From Brasenia schreberi (taxonomy: Eukaryota > Streptophyta > Magnoliopsida > Nymphaeales > Cabombaceae), in the NCBI GenBank assembly GCA_036023115.1, contig JAYKKT010000088.1, positions 2,307,501 through 2,371,500 of the forward strand: a DNA stretch of 64,000 nt, written 5' to 3'. Each line of letters opens with the position of its first letter. The stretch's first letter is position 1. Below, one piece after another: positions 47,248 through 59,212 of the stretch. The notes beneath the pieces are model-generated. The model ran no database searches. It was not told the origin of the DNA and worked only from the letters and a program-made list of their open reading frames with translations. The position numbers were made by a program, and so were the translations under genes.

Positions 47248-47419
47248 TGGTATCAAAGAGGCTGATTGAGGTGAAGGAAAAAACGCACGGTCAGATCTAT
47301 TCAAACAGTGAGGAAGGCACGGTACAACCACTCGATCAAAATTCTACTTCCATCTCTTCAAGCAATAACCTATGCAAGTCTTATCTAAAAAATCTAATCT
47401 CTGAAGAGAATAGGATAAT

Positions 47420-48590
47420 GGCAAACCGAGTAACAAGGTTAAATAGGAACGATTCTTTTGTTATCACCAACATAAAGTTTTATGGTAAAAATTACTTGAA
47501 ATGGTCTTGATCTATTCTTCTTGGTGTTAGGGCAAAGGGTAAGACCCAATACCTAATTGGTCAGTGTATAAAACCACATTTAAGGAGTCTAGAATACCCT
47601 AAATGGGAAAGAGAAGATGTTCTAGTAGGGCATTCTTTTCTTTATTTGAAAACAACCCATAAAATTTGGGAGGCTGTGAGAGAAGCTTATTCACGAAAAA
47701 AGAATATTGCGAAGGAGTATGAACTCCTCGAAAAAATTAAAAAATGCAAGCAAGGTCAAAAATCCATTAGTAAGTATTATATAGAATTAAGAGGATTATG
47801 GGATGAATTAGTTTATTTCACTATGATACAATGCAAGGAATGTGAAAAGAAAGGAGAAATGAATTTGAAAAAAGAAAGGTATTTGATCTCTTACATGGTG
47901 TTTCATCGGAATATGAAAATGTAAAAACTAACATTCTAGCAAGCAAAAAAATGCCAACACTTGGGACAATTATTCTTTATTAATCAGAGAGAAAGATAGG
48001 AAAAATATGGAGAAAAATGAGGTACAAAGTATTGAATAAACAACTTTTATTAGAAGAGGATACATACAACCCACTAGAGGTAGAGTAGGGACCAAATGTA
48101 GAGGACGTGGAGACAACTTTGCATATGAAAAGGAAATGTTGAAATGTACACATTGAGGAAATTCGAGAAACACCAAAGAACAACGATGAAAATTAGTTGG
48201 TAAGCCTAATCACTTGAAAAATAAAGCTTTTATTGCAAGAACCCAAGAAATAGGGGCAAAGTGAAGCTATCAACATGATTCTAAAACGTCTAGAAGGCCT
48301 ACAAGGACAATTCACAAAGACATCATCAGTAGCTTCTACTTCTTCAGAAAAGTATCACGCAATAATGGTAGCAAAGGGTGATCAAGCATAAATGAGTGGT
48401 AATTCCTCTAATTTATCTTTAAGTAGATATTGAGTTATTGATTCAGGTACAACTAAACATATGGTGAGTTTTAGAGAAAGGTTACTCGACTATCGAGAAT
48501 TAAGTGACAAGGTTAAAATTAATGATAATTCATTTATATCAATCATAGGAAAAGAGAAATTGTGGACATCATTAGGTCTTCCCAGTGTTA
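47420..48590 (+). pseudogene. copia D gag and protease remains
   Basis: MANRVTRLNRNDSFVITNIK and FYGKNYLKWS start the gag; a TGA falls at once after KWS. KIWEAVREAYSRKKN and ELLEKIKKCKQGQKSISKYY follow, typical of plant copia gag. The protease motif reads VIDSGTTKHMV (about 48434-48466). Just after GLPSV the frame is cut by the solo LTR at 48595. Confidence 0.85.
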
Positions 48591-48594
48591 TATG

Positions 48595-50658
48595 TGTCAC
48601 ACCCACTCGAGTTGTGACCATGACCCGGCCTGAGCTGATGCCACGTGGCCGCTTCTCGCACAGGCATGATGGTGAGCAGTAACCAAATACCGTACTAATT
48701 TAATTCAAACTCAAGAAATATCTAACTGAAATAAATATTCATATCGAAGTTCTAAACAACACGTCCAAAATGGTGTGGGGCCCACCTAACAATAACCCCG
48801 AATGAAAGACTTTCTCAATCATTTAACACTTATCATACCATCTAAAATAAAAATGCAGCTCTATCAAACTCCTACTCTACTCCATGTGCCTTCGAAGTGC
48901 TAGCTTCAGGATGAGCTGTAAAACAATAGGGTGAACTCCTATACATAGCTTAGTAGGGAGGTTAAACATCTTTAAATAGAAATCATACTAAAAGCATGTA
49001 TAGTTTCACAATCATTTCATAGCAAAACACAGTTACCTTTAAATCATGATCTCAAATTCATACACACACACTCACACACACGCACACATCATTAGTTACG
49101 ATAATTACAGCCCATACTCTGTCTGCCCCAAAGGTCACGGGAGTCGTCCGGCCCTCCCTAACGTGACCTCGGTAGCCCCGTCCATAATGGTAACCATGCC
49201 GACTCTCACGGTAGAGTACCCGGAAACACACCCTATATTCGCCCCAAACCAGATCTCCCGAGGGACCTACAAGTCTCTAGAGACCCCACACAAACCATAC
49301 AAGTACGACTCGTATATTCACACATCATTACATTTTTAAAACCAATTACAATTCATCACATTCACAAATCATATCAAGATCCACAATTATCCAAAATCAA
49401 ACTCATATCCACACAATATTTAAACAACATTTAAATACCATGTTCATACAACATATACATATCAAAACATGCTCTTTATCAAACAGTGTCATAAACATGT
49501 TTTATTTAAAAAGCATATCAAATAACTCATAATTGTGAATAACATTTCACAAACATCAATAAAACATTTATCAATCATGCACATTTAAATCTATCTAAAA
49601 TAGTAAAATCACTTCTAGCATGATTTTGTAAAAGAATGCATAACCCCCTACCTAAAGGAGCGCTAAGATCCAGTCCCCAAGCTTCTGGACCACTCTTATC
49701 ACCACCAAATCCTCCAATTTTAATCTCTAAATAATTAAAAATAATTAAAATATTAAAATTTATTTAACTATGAATCTAACGAAACAAACTATATCCGAAT
49801 CGGATCTCAAACCCCAATCTGGATCCGTTTAAGCTATTTGAGATCCAAATTGATATCTAGATCCATATCTGATCCAAATGAGTGACACAATAGGTAGCTT
49901 GTGTCATTGTGTCAACACAGAACCTTGAACTACTGACATGGGTTTTGTTTTTAACCTACAAACCCATTTCAAGACATGACCCAAACTTGACCCATTTCTG
50001 ATACAAAACCCAACACGGAACCTATTTTGACACAGAACTGGTTCTTAACATGCGACATGAGGACACGACACAAACTAGTGTTGGTTTATGACATTTTAGA
50101 CACGACACATCATGTCCGATACGACACGAAATCGAGAGACACGCCCAAAAGGGCCGATTCTCATGATTTTTCGGCGTCGATTTCACCGATTTCCGGCAAC
50201 GATTAAGGTCGGCAACCCACTCTTCCTCTACCTCCCCTCTTTCGACCAAGACCAAGAACAACCACCGGCGGTGGTATTTCGCTGAAAAACAAAAATGAAA
50301 AGAAAAAGTTGTAGAAAATAAAAAATCCGGTGAATCAGAACGGTTCCCCGGTCAAATCAACACCATCGACTTACCTAACCTACCAAAACACTTAATTCTA
50401 CCTCAAATCTTCGATCTAAGCCCAAAACGATGATTTTCAACAAGTTTTTCATCAAGAATTGGAAAAAAAATGAAAATATGAAAAATAGGTGAACTCACCA
50501 GATTCCGGCCGATTCTTCCACGTTTTCCGGCTGGTCCGAGGCTGTCCCAAATCTGCCTAGAAATTTTCACTATGAAGGCCTTTTTTAAAGGCCATTCATA
50601 TTCCCAAACATAGTCGTTACTGCACAGCTGCACAGTCTGTGCAATAATAGACGTTACA
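48595..50658. mobile_element. 2.06-kb solo LTR
   Basis: Starts TGTCACACCC and ends GACGTTACA (TGT...ACA), and is flanked by a perfect 5-bp duplication ATATG (48590-48594 and 50659-50663). The copia protein reads across the junction (LPSV before, VPQILMNLLS after). No internal domain or second LTR remains, so this is a solo LTR left by recombination. Its length and TGTCACACCC start suggest Ty3/gypsy, but that is inference. Its first 100 bp recur in reverse at 62337-62432. Confidence 0.92.
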
Positions 50659-50663
50659 ATATG

Positions 50664-51720
50664 TACCTCAGATTTTAATGAATCTTCTCTCAATGCATTC
50701 AGCTCAAGATTAAATTATGATATATATTTCTTTCCTTTATATTGTATATTTTAGGAAAAGGAGAAAGAAAAGATCATTGGATATGATAGAAGGAATGGAG
50801 GACTTTATTTATATGAAGAAAATTTTGAAGGATCGGTAGCACATGTAGCTTCTACAAATCTGAACGAAGAAATGATACTATGGCATCAAAGGCTAAGACA
50901 CCTACCACTATCGAAGATACAAACTATCATTCCAACGTTATCAAAAATCAACAAGGAAACTTACCTGGAATGTGAATCTTATCAGCTAGGAAAACATGTC
51001 AGAGTTCATTTTTCTAGAAGTGTATCAAGAACTCAAAGTGCATTTAGTTTGATGCATTCATAATATATGGGGGATGAGCTCAAATACAGTTATTATTCGA
51101 CATAAATATTTTATCTCTTTTATTGATGATTACTCCTATTTTACTATTGTTTATTTGATGAAATCTAAGGATGAAGTTGTAACTATATTTTCCCTATTTC
51201 ATAAATTTGTTGAGAATCAATTTTAAGCTCGGATTAAAATGGGGGTGAATTCACTTTGGGAATATTAAAGAACTATTTGATAGCACATGGAATCCTTCAT
51301 AAAACATTATGTGTGTACTCTCCACAATAGAATGGGATAGCAGAGAGGAAGAATTGACATATACTAGAGACAGCATGAACCTTAATGATTGAAAGGAAAT
51401 CTCCAAAGTATCTTTCGGGTGAAGTTGTACTCACATAAGTCTATCTTATAAATGTTCACCATCAACAGTTCTTGAAGGAAAGGTACCTCTACAAGTATTA
51501 TATATTGATAAAAAACTCTTTGATATCATCCCTAGAGTTTTCAATGTGTATATTATGTGCATGTACATCACAACAGAGATAAACTAGATCCAAGAGTTGT
51601 AAAGTGTGTGCTTATTGGCTATTAATTATTCCAGAAAGGTTACACATGCTATGAACCTATTTCAAGAAAAAAATTTGTGTATAGAGATGTTATGTTTCAT
51701 GAGCTCACATACTACTATAG
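50664..51720 (+). pseudogene. copia D GAG-pre-integrase and integrase remains
   Basis: IIGYDRRNGGLYLYEE, MILWHQRLRHLPLSKIQ and the integrase zinc-like CESYQLGKHVR, then FIDDYSYFTIVYLMKSKDEV and VVKCVLIGY, with YRDVMFHE near the end. Many stops interrupt the frame, so the copy is dead. Confidence 0.85.
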
Positions 51721-52114
51721 CAGTGAAGGGGAACCCAAATAGATGCTAAGGCATGAAGAGTCACTTCTACTGATATTATTTGAAGAAAATGATAAGGAAA
51801 TGATGAAGGAAGAGGGGCCAAAATCGATGGAGATGTAGTTTCTAAAAATTGGATCATCAGTGAGTCTACAAGAGAGGGATGAGAAATAAGTTTCTATCAA
51901 ATATAAGTGACACACCAACACCTCCAATAATGATGATACAAGGGAATATAGATTTGTCGATTGAATTAAGAAAGGAAAAAAGAAAATGTGTGAATCCAAT
52001 CAACAATTTCATTGATTATGGAGAAGTTTCAGAAAAATATAAATTGTTTGTGGTGAATTCAAATGCAATAAATATATCAAAAACATGAGAAGATGCAAAC
52101 TCATAAAAAAAATG

Positions 52115-52373
52115 ACAGCTTCTATAAAAGAAGAAATGGATGCATTAAATAAAAGCAATACATGGGATATTGTATCACTACCAAAAGGAAGAGAAGTGGT
52201 AGGATGCAAATGGTTGTATACAGTAAAGTATAAATCTCGAGAAATTGATTGATACAAAGTAACACTTGTAGCAAAAGGATATAGTCAATCTTATGGGATA
52301 TACTAAAAATTTGCTCCTGTGGCAAAGATGACTTTCGTATGGGTTCTTATTAGTTTGGCAGCTAATAAGGGAT
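52115..52373 (+). pseudogene. copia D reverse transcriptase, N-terminal part
   Basis: ASIKEEMDALNKSNTWDIV, VGCKWLYTVKYKSREI and FAPVAKMTFVWVLISLAANK, ending at WK where element E is inserted (52379). RT continues at 56802 with LDVKNAFL-like sequence. Confidence 0.88.
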
Positions 52374-52378
52374 GGAAG

Positions 52379-52678
52379 TGTTAAAGAACATGCATATTTG
52401 TTGTTCTTAGTGTTAGTTTTGTAATTTCTAATATTTGGGTATTATTGTAATTGTCTGAAGTATTAAGGGTATTTTGGTCATTTAATATTTTATAACCCAT
52501 TATATAAAGGTTGGACGTTTTGTATTAGGGTTAAGAGTAATAGAAAGAGAGAACGAGAGGGGGGGCGGCCTCCATTGGAGGGTCTGCTCCCTCCTTCAAA
52601 TCTTCATTTTTTACTCTTCAATGTTTATTTATATTTTTCATATTTTCTCTTTTAATGCACTATCAAAGAATTTCAGCA
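52379..52678 (+). repeat. 5' LTR of element E
   Basis: 300 bp. Contains TTATATAAAGG (TATA-like, about 52500) and ends TTTCAGCA, followed by TGGTATCAAAG (primer site for tRNA-Met). Confidence 0.9.
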
Positions 52679-53333
52679 TGGTATCAAAGTTAATCGTTCA
52701 TATTCTTAAGGTTGGATGTCGTTTGGTGATCTTCATTAATGGTGGGAGAGATGTGAGCTATAGTTTTAGCATTTTGCGCATAAGAAGTTTGTTGATTATC
52801 ATTACTGCATTGATACACAAAAGAATGTTGCAATGCTATGAAGAGTATCACTAGATGGTTACTGTTTTGTTGTTTGTATGCTGCAAAGAATATTACCGAT
52901 GGAAATTTGAATTTAAGAAGTTCAGACCGTGGAATCTGCAGTCGTGAAAAAGATTTCATCCAGTTAGGATGTTATCTACTAGCATTAAGAAATCGAGACA
53001 ATCTTGGAAAGAGTCAGGCTCCTTCTAGGTTGATGTTTTAGAATGATTCTGAGTAGTCTGACCACCCACCCATTTTTTTAGCATGTTGAAAGAGGGCTTT
53101 ATGAAGGAAAGAGCCACTGTATATATTTGTGCTTACTTTGTTGTTGATTTCCTGCGAATGGTAGAGGTCGAGTTACAACGTGTTTTTCATAACTCCATTG
53201 CTTGGATTGATATAGAAGGGCATTATTTCTTCCCTCAACTATTTTGTGGAAGTAACTTTGCAAGTTCTAAAGAAGGCAATGTTCGATAGATGGAGAATGG
53301 AAGCAAAGGACACTCCATGCAGAAACGAATTCC

Positions 53334-53466
53334 AGGCAACTTGTATTTGTCGACCGTGAGAACAACATGCTTCTCATGGGAGACAACCCTTGGGAGGCCT
53401 TTGTGAATAACTTGTGGTCTGTCAAGATTCTCTCGCCTTAGGACGTGCAATAGATGGGTGCTCAGA
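53334..53466 (+). pseudogene. captured auxin response factor PB1-domain fragment
   Basis: Frame: [20 protein letters not shown], then [14 protein letters not shown], a stop, DVQ, a stop, MGAQ. This is the second half of the ARF/Aux-IAA PB1 interaction domain, including the acidic [14 protein letters not shown] loop. The VDREN and FVNN wording is closest to the ARF6/ARF8 group as I know it. In the parent the domain mediates ARF-ARF and ARF-Aux/IAA contacts in the nucleus. Here it has two stop codons and no B3 domain. Confidence 0.85.
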
Positions 53467-54387
53467 AGAATGGTAGGGAGAGTTATAATGAGTACCACAC
53501 CAACAAGCCTCTTGGGATGTGACCTCCATGTCTCCCAACTTTGGTGTAGAAAAATATTCTACAAGCATGAGTATCAATGTCTGCATTCGATGAAGTTGAA
53601 GTTACTTGCATCATCTAAGGAAGGAGTTTTATGTGGTAGAAGATTGTATGGAGAAGGCAATCTCTGCATCATGAAAAAAAAAAGGAAGGTGGTGGGTTGC
53701 CAAAAGTGACGATGGTGTTCCATATTTTTCACAGGAAAGGAAGATTTGAATGTTTTGAGAAAGGTAATTTCATTTTTTTTGAATAATCAAATGCTGGAAA
53801 AGTAAATTCCAAATTACTTGCCTGATTTTGTGGGAAAGCACACCAAAAAGTAGTTGTGAAAACTTACTTTCCTGATTTTATGGGAAAGCAAACCAAATAG
53901 ATAGTTATGGAAACTTAATTTTCTGATTTTGTGGAAAATTTAACAAAAAATGAAGGATTATTTCCACCATTTTAGGAAAGAAAATTGTTAACTATCGCAC
54001 ATCATCCACATAAAGAAAGTGGCTGCAGAAAAATGAAGGATGAAAAAGAAGGTAGTCAGTTGCTTAGTGGGGCCATTCATCCCAGATTTCGTGGGCTGTG
54101 CTGAAAAAGGAAGGGCCTTGATGATGATACGTTGGCTTACTGTCCATTGTGTAGCAGGAATTCAAGGATTCTGAAAAGGAATAATTTCAACTCTTATTAT
54201 GCTTATCGAGAAAAAGTGCAAGTGTTATTACTAGAGTTCTACAGCAACAGCACTAATAAGTAGGAGAGATTTATTTCAACATAATCAGGGAATCCAGGTG
54301 ATTTCCACTATTAAGGTCGATGTTGAACAGTGAGATCTAAGATTCTGTTTCAGGATCATTTCACCAACAAAGAACTAAACATTGCAG
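53334..54387. other. element E interior between the captured fragments
   Basis: Beyond the PB1 piece there is no recognised coding. At 53790-53945 a unit of about 60 bp (cctgattttgtgggaaagca, then aaacttactt) occurs three times with changes. The source of this DNA is unknown; it may be further captured sequence. Confidence 0.4.
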
Positions 54388-55075
54388 GCAAAGGGTGCAC
54401 TTGATCAAATGGATTGGATTGAAAAGATAATTGGGGTCATTGCTTCATTGCTGAGTTTCCAAACACGTGAGTTGATGTATCATTGTAACCTGCTAAGAAG
54501 TGGTGATCATCAATGTACTGCTAGTGAAAGTAGTTTGGTTGAAAGCTCTTCTGATGTAGATCATGCAACAATTGAAGAGTGCAGTTTGGAAAGAAACTTG
54601 ATAACAGGAAATCATGATCATTTTTCTAGAGGCATAGTACAACACAGGTCCAATGTAAAATATGAGAAACCAATTGAAGTCCTAAGAAAAATTGACGGCA
54701 ATGACAAGTGTGCAGATTGTAGTGCTTCAGAACCAGATTGGGCATCCTTGAACCTTGGTATTCTCCTTTGCATTGAATGTTCCCGTGTCCACCGTAATCT
54801 TGGTGTGCACTTATCAAAGGTGAGGTCTCTGACGCTTGATGTCAAGGTCTGGGAGCCTTCTGTGATTAATTTATTTCAATCACTTCGTAATGAGTTTGCA
54901 AACTCAATTTGGGAGGCTCAGTTGCACCACATAAATCAGTTGAGTTATGATGGCATCCATAGCAATTCCAGTAAATCCGAGAAAAGCATCAGTTGATTCC
55001 CATGAGAAAACCTACCTCAGGTGATTCCATTTCCACAAAGGAGAAGTACATTCATGCAAAGTATGAAAAAAAGTG
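54388..55075 (+). pseudogene. captured ARF-GAP domain fragment, AGD3/VAN3-like
   Basis: Open from [20 protein letters not shown], through a variable Ser-rich linker, to [18 protein letters not shown]. The ARF-GAP zinc finger CX2CX16CX2C is complete (CADC...CIEC), and the arginine-finger segment [20 protein letters not shown] is kept. The tail [20 protein letters not shown] ends at a stop at 54996; a shift in frame then gives MRKPTSGDSIST and KEKYIHAKYEKK, also family sequence. Order and linker match the region after the PH domain of ACAP-type ARF-GAPs (AGD1-4, VAN3/SCARFACE), which act on ARF GTPases in vesicle traffic. Its 5' edge coincides with an acceptor-like ATTGCAG, so a piece of intron may have been captured. 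BAR, PH and ankyrin parts are absent. Confidence 0.88.
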
Positions 55076-55079
55076 TTTG

Positions 55080-56492
55080 TTCACTCAGAACTATATGGGG
55101 ATCCCATGTAAGGTAGGCATGGCAAGGAACCTCATGCTCTTCTGATTGGGTTTCAGTAGTAAGCAATTTTAAATGAAGACACTGGCGAGGTACACTAAAG
55201 CCTCGAGAGTTGTTGTCTCCTTCACTTGGCATGCCAATCAGCACGTGATTAAACATCACAATTGAATTAAGAAGGAGATGGAAGAAGAGGTGACCAACTT
55301 TGGAGACCTAATCTATTGTACAACTATGAAAGCTACTTGAAAAACAACCATGAAGGCTGATAAAAGTTTGTTGTAGTTATGAAGCTACTGAAGATGAACA
55401 ACCATTAATACTAAGTTGAAAATGTTGCAGCCAAGAAGGCGCAGAAAAAATAGAGAAGAAAGAGAGGATGGCGGCTCCTAGGGGGGACTGTCAATGCTAA
55501 ATTTAATCTTCTATATTATGTTGTGTAAGCACCAACTGCAACCACAAAGGCGCAAAAAGTGTATACGGTAGAGATTAGAATTTCATAATTGAAAAGAAGA
55601 AAGAGAGAAAGGTTATCCAATTCCATCTTCTAATGATTGAAAAGAAGAAAGTGAGAGAGGTAGTCTAATTCATCTTCTATCTGTTTGGTAGTTTGACCAT
55701 CATAATGATCCATAAGTGTGGTGAAGTAAAAACAAGTGTTTCAGCAAGTGTGTGAATCCATGAAAGTTGTTGAAAAGTATTACAGTCAAGAAGGTTGCTT
55801 GAAAATGAATAAAATTCAGAAAAGATACAAAAGATATGAAGTCGTACGTAGTGAGGGTTTTCTTATTTGGTCAAACAACAAAAATGCAAATAGAAGAAAA
55901 ATGCAAAAATGCAAAATTTGTTTTCTTGTCACCACATATGGTAAAAATCAACTCAGAGAAGAGGCAGATGCATTATTTTTTATAGAATATGGTAGTATCA
56001 CCAAGAAGCATAAAGATTAAGACATTGAGTTGCTGAAGTAAACAACTAGGAGGACTGAAAAAGCGACCGCAGTCACCATATGTAGGGGGCGCAGACCGAC
56101 TAGTATAAGCAGAAGTATGTATTTTAATATTTGAGTGGTAGAGAAAGGTCACCCAACCAACACACCGGCAGAAGCTACTATGTGAAGGGGCAGAGAAAAA
56201 GCTGTGCGAAATGTGTATGGTAGAGATAGTACCTCCTACCATAAAAGATCAACTTTTTCAAGAGTAGTAAAACATGACTTTTGAAGTATAGTTGCCTAAT
56301 CACTTCATAAAGAAGAAAGAAGAGAGAGAGTCACCGACACCTATAAAAGGGTCGTGTGCTACCCATGTGTTTGATTGTTCAAGTTAATTTTAAGAAGCCT
56401 CATAGAGATCATTGGTACACGTGTGGTGAAGAAATAACCAGTTTTTTGGCAAGTTTAGAATTCGAAATATCTCACTCCCAACTTGAGGGAGG
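55080..56492. other. element E 3' interior, unassigned
   Basis: Purine-rich DNA with repeated phrases (gaaaagaagaaag with gagag; ggcgcagaaa; gtatacggtagagatt and gtatggtagagata). The stretch at about 56320-56400 resembles part of the copia D LTR (ccgacacctataaaagggtcg). It ends in the polypurine tract TTGAGGGAGG before the 3' LTR. Confidence 0.4.
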
Positions 56493-56796
56493 TGTTAAAA
56501 AATATGCATATTTGTTGTTCTTAGTGTTAGTTTTATATTTTCTGATATTTGGGTATTATTATAATTGTCTGAAGTATTAAGGGTATTTTGGTCATTTAAT
56601 ATTTTACAACCCATTATATAAGGGTTGAATGTTTTGTATTAGGGTTAAGAGTCTGATTAATAGAAAGAGAGAAAGAGTGTAGGAGCAGCCTCCTTTGGAG
56701 GGTCTGCCCCCTCCTTCAAATCTCAATTTTTTACTTTTCAATGTTTATTTATATTTTTCATATTTGCTCTTTTTGCACTATGAAAGAATTTTAACA
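56493..56796 (+). repeat. 3' LTR of element E
   Basis: 304 bp, TGTTAAAAAATATGCAT to GAATTTTAACA, similar to the 5' LTR with scattered substitutions and short indels, so the insertion is not very recent. Confidence 0.9.
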
Positions 56797-56801
56797 GGAA
56801 G

Positions 56802-56942
56802 ATGTGACAACTTGATGTCAAGAATGCTTTTCTTTAAGAAAATCTCAATGAAAAAGTATACATGAAAATACCACATGACTAAAACATTATTATGAATCCG
56901 ATAAAGTATGTATACTAAAGAAAGTGTTGTATGGGCTGAAAC
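56802..56942 (+). pseudogene. copia D reverse transcriptase, middle part
   Basis: Relic of LDVKNAFL...EKVYMKIPHD and SVLYGLK; the codons run into GGGCTGAAAC where the hAT element inserts at 56943 and resume with KQTPLAWFQKF at 58133. Confidence 0.8.
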
Positions 56943-58124
56943 CAGTGTTGTATGGCTGATACGGTGCAATACGGTCATGATACGATACGGTGCCATATCA
57001 TATACGAGCGATACGCCTAAAAAAATTCAATTTTTTAAAAAAATTAATTAAAAATTCTATTTTTTTGCAGGTTTCTGGCCTCCAAGGCATCCTCTGATAT
57101 GCTTGTTTGGGATTGCAAGTTGTGTATGTAACATGTAAATGTGGGTTTATAATTTCATTTATTGAATAAGAATAATTTATGAACAAATAAAAATTATGAC
57201 AAAATCATTTCCCTTTCCGTTGCCAACTTTTAGGTATATTTCTGCTACCAGTTTCTAATTTCATGAAGTCGCAAACAATGAAAAACAATTTGGTTGTCTC
57301 GGTTCATTGAGTGGGCATTTCACAACTTCACTATTTTAGGGTTCACCTTGCATGACTTCCATTCAATTGAACATGATCAACGTGGGTGAGGCTTAACTCA
57401 GACTGTGAAGTGAGAAATTGAGCTCAAGCATTAGTTAAAAAGCTAGTCTCCAGTAAGAGAAAAAGGGGATATCATCAAGTAACAATATCACATCACTGAG
57501 GTGTCATAGACTCAACTCAATAATTAAAGAAATGGAGCTCATCGTTTTGCTCACATATGAAAATTAGCAAATATGACAACTACATGTACAAAGACAGTAG
57601 TTTGTTAATTTTGATATATTAGATGAGTGGATTATGGAAGATAACGAAGAAAATGCACTTCTAACCGAAGAAGACATTGCATGGATTAATTTGAAAGGAG
57701 TGCAACGACATCATGAAGGAGATAAAGATTTTGATTTTGAAGCAGAAGGTGATGAGAAACTTTGAATCTTCATCAAGGAGAAGATCAAGATTATTTAGTT
57801 AATGATCCTGATAGGCTAATACAAATTTACAATATGTAAAATGTAAATGTAATAATGTATTTTATTTTTTGCTTCAAAATATATAAATTTGGATGCAATT
57901 GTTCAATGTTGAATGCTCAATCTATACTAAACTTTGTATTATATGAATTTAAAGCAATTACCATATTTTTTCAGATTTTTTTCCAGTTTTTTACTAATTT
58001 TTCTTGATTTTTTAAATAATTTTATATTTTTTTAATATTAAAGTATGATATGGGCGATACGATACGATACACCCATATCATGGAGCCCAACGATACGCAA
58101 TATGATACACGTCAGACAACATTG
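56943..58124 (+). mobile_element. internally deleted hAT element in copia D
   Basis: 1182 bp between perfect 8-bp duplications GCTGAAAC (56935-56942 and 58125-58132). Ends: CAGTGTTGTATGGCTGATACG and, reversed, CAATGTTGTCTGACG, with subterminal CGATACG arrays as in the element in HIP. Near 57617-57750 it keeps a transposase C-terminus ([20 protein letters not shown], then AWINLKGVQRHHEGDKDFDF) matching that of the 3.2-kb hAT. The BED, DUF659 and core parts are gone, so it cannot move itself. Confidence 0.93.
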
Positions 58125-58132
58125 GCTGAAAC

Positions 58133-58400
58133 AGACACCACTTGCTTGGTTTCAGAAATTTAGTGAAAGCATTATTGGACTTGGATACACTAGAAGCAAA
58201 AATGATCATACATTGTTCTTTAGAATAGGAAATGGAATATCTATACTAATCATATATGTGGATGATATTATTGTAACAGGAGATGACAAAGAAGAGATTA
58301 TGAGGTTGAACAATTGGTTACATAACCTTTTTAATTTGAAAGATTTAGGACCACTTCATTACTTCCTAGAATTGAAATCCTAAGGTAAAAAAATGTATCT
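58133..58400 (+). pseudogene. copia D reverse transcriptase, C-terminal part
   Basis: KQTPLAWFQKFSESIIGLGY, HTLFFRIGNGISILIIYVDD and IIVTGDDKEEIM, then LKDLGPLHYFLELKS and a stop. The catalytic YVDD box is intact in this piece. Confidence 0.9.
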
Positions 58401-58589
58401 TTCTAACTCAACGGAAATATGTCATGGATTTATTGCATGAAACAGGCGTTACAAGATCAAAACTGTGTGATATTTTCATGGATATCAATCAAAAATTGAG
58501 GATGGATATAGGTAAGGGGATAAATGATTCTAGAAGATATCAACAACTTGTTGGAAAACTGATATACTTACTATTACAAGACCTAACAT

Positions 58590-59200
58590 AACGTATGCCG
58601 TCGGTATCCTTAGCAGATTTATATATGCACCAAAACAGCATATGGACATAGTGTTAAAGGTTTTAAGATACTTAAAGAAAACTCTTGAAAATGGTATTTT
58701 ATACTCTAAACACGTACATACTAACGTGAAATTATATACGGATGTTGATTGGGTAGGATCCATAGATGACATAAAATCTACAATTGGGTATGTTACATTA
58801 GTTAGGGAGAATATAGTCTCATGAAAAAGCAAAAAACAATCAGTAGTTGCAAGGTCAAGTGCAGAAGCATAATACAGAGTTGCAGCATAAGGGAGAAGTG
58901 AAGGACTACGACTAATCTCGTTGATTATAGAATTATAAGAAAAGATTAACCTTCCAGTACCATTGTATACATACAACAAAGCAGCAATAAAGATAGCAAC
59001 AAACCCAGTCCAACATGAGAGAACAAAACATATAGAGGTGGATTGTCACTTCATGAGAGAAAAGATTTTAAACAAGATACTAAATGTGTAGCATGTGGGA
59101 TCAGAAAATCAAATTGCAAACATTCTAACCAAAGCAGTACCTAAAGCTATATTAGATCGATTATGGAGTAAGTTGGGAGTCATAAACATATTCCACACAA
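58590..59200 (+). pseudogene. copia D RNase H remains
   Basis: RPNITYAVGILSRF, HMDIVLKVLRYLKKTLENGI, LYTDVDWVGSIDDIKSTIGY, VARSSAEA and [13 protein letters not shown], with stops between. A purine run (CGTGAGGGGGGGCG) precedes the 3' LTR. Confidence 0.87.
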
Positions 59201-59212
59201 CGTGAGGGGGGG

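Larger units (their letters stand above)
52379..56796 (+). mobile_element. non-autonomous LTR retrotransposon E carrying two host gene fragments
   Basis: 5' LTR 52379-52678 and 3' LTR 56493-56796 are closely alike; both begin TGTTAAA and end GCA or ACA. A perfect 5-bp duplication GGAAG flanks it (52374-52378 and 56797-56801). The primer site TGGTATCAAAG follows the 5' LTR and a polypurine run (TTGAGGGAGG) precedes the 3' LTR. The 3.8-kb interior has no gag, protease, integrase or RT. It contains the PB1 segment of an auxin response factor (53334-53466) and an ARF-GAP segment (54388-55075), plus unassigned DNA and short internal repeats (53790-53945). It must have moved with enzymes supplied by another element. 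Confidence 0.92.

Noticed and set aside
48595..50658. Frames inside the 2.06-kb insert as genes
   Set aside because: No motif, and the insert has solo-LTR ends and a 5-bp duplication.
55736..56020. 94-codon frame in element E
   Set aside because: Lysine-rich, without similarity I recognise. It probably reflects A-rich DNA.
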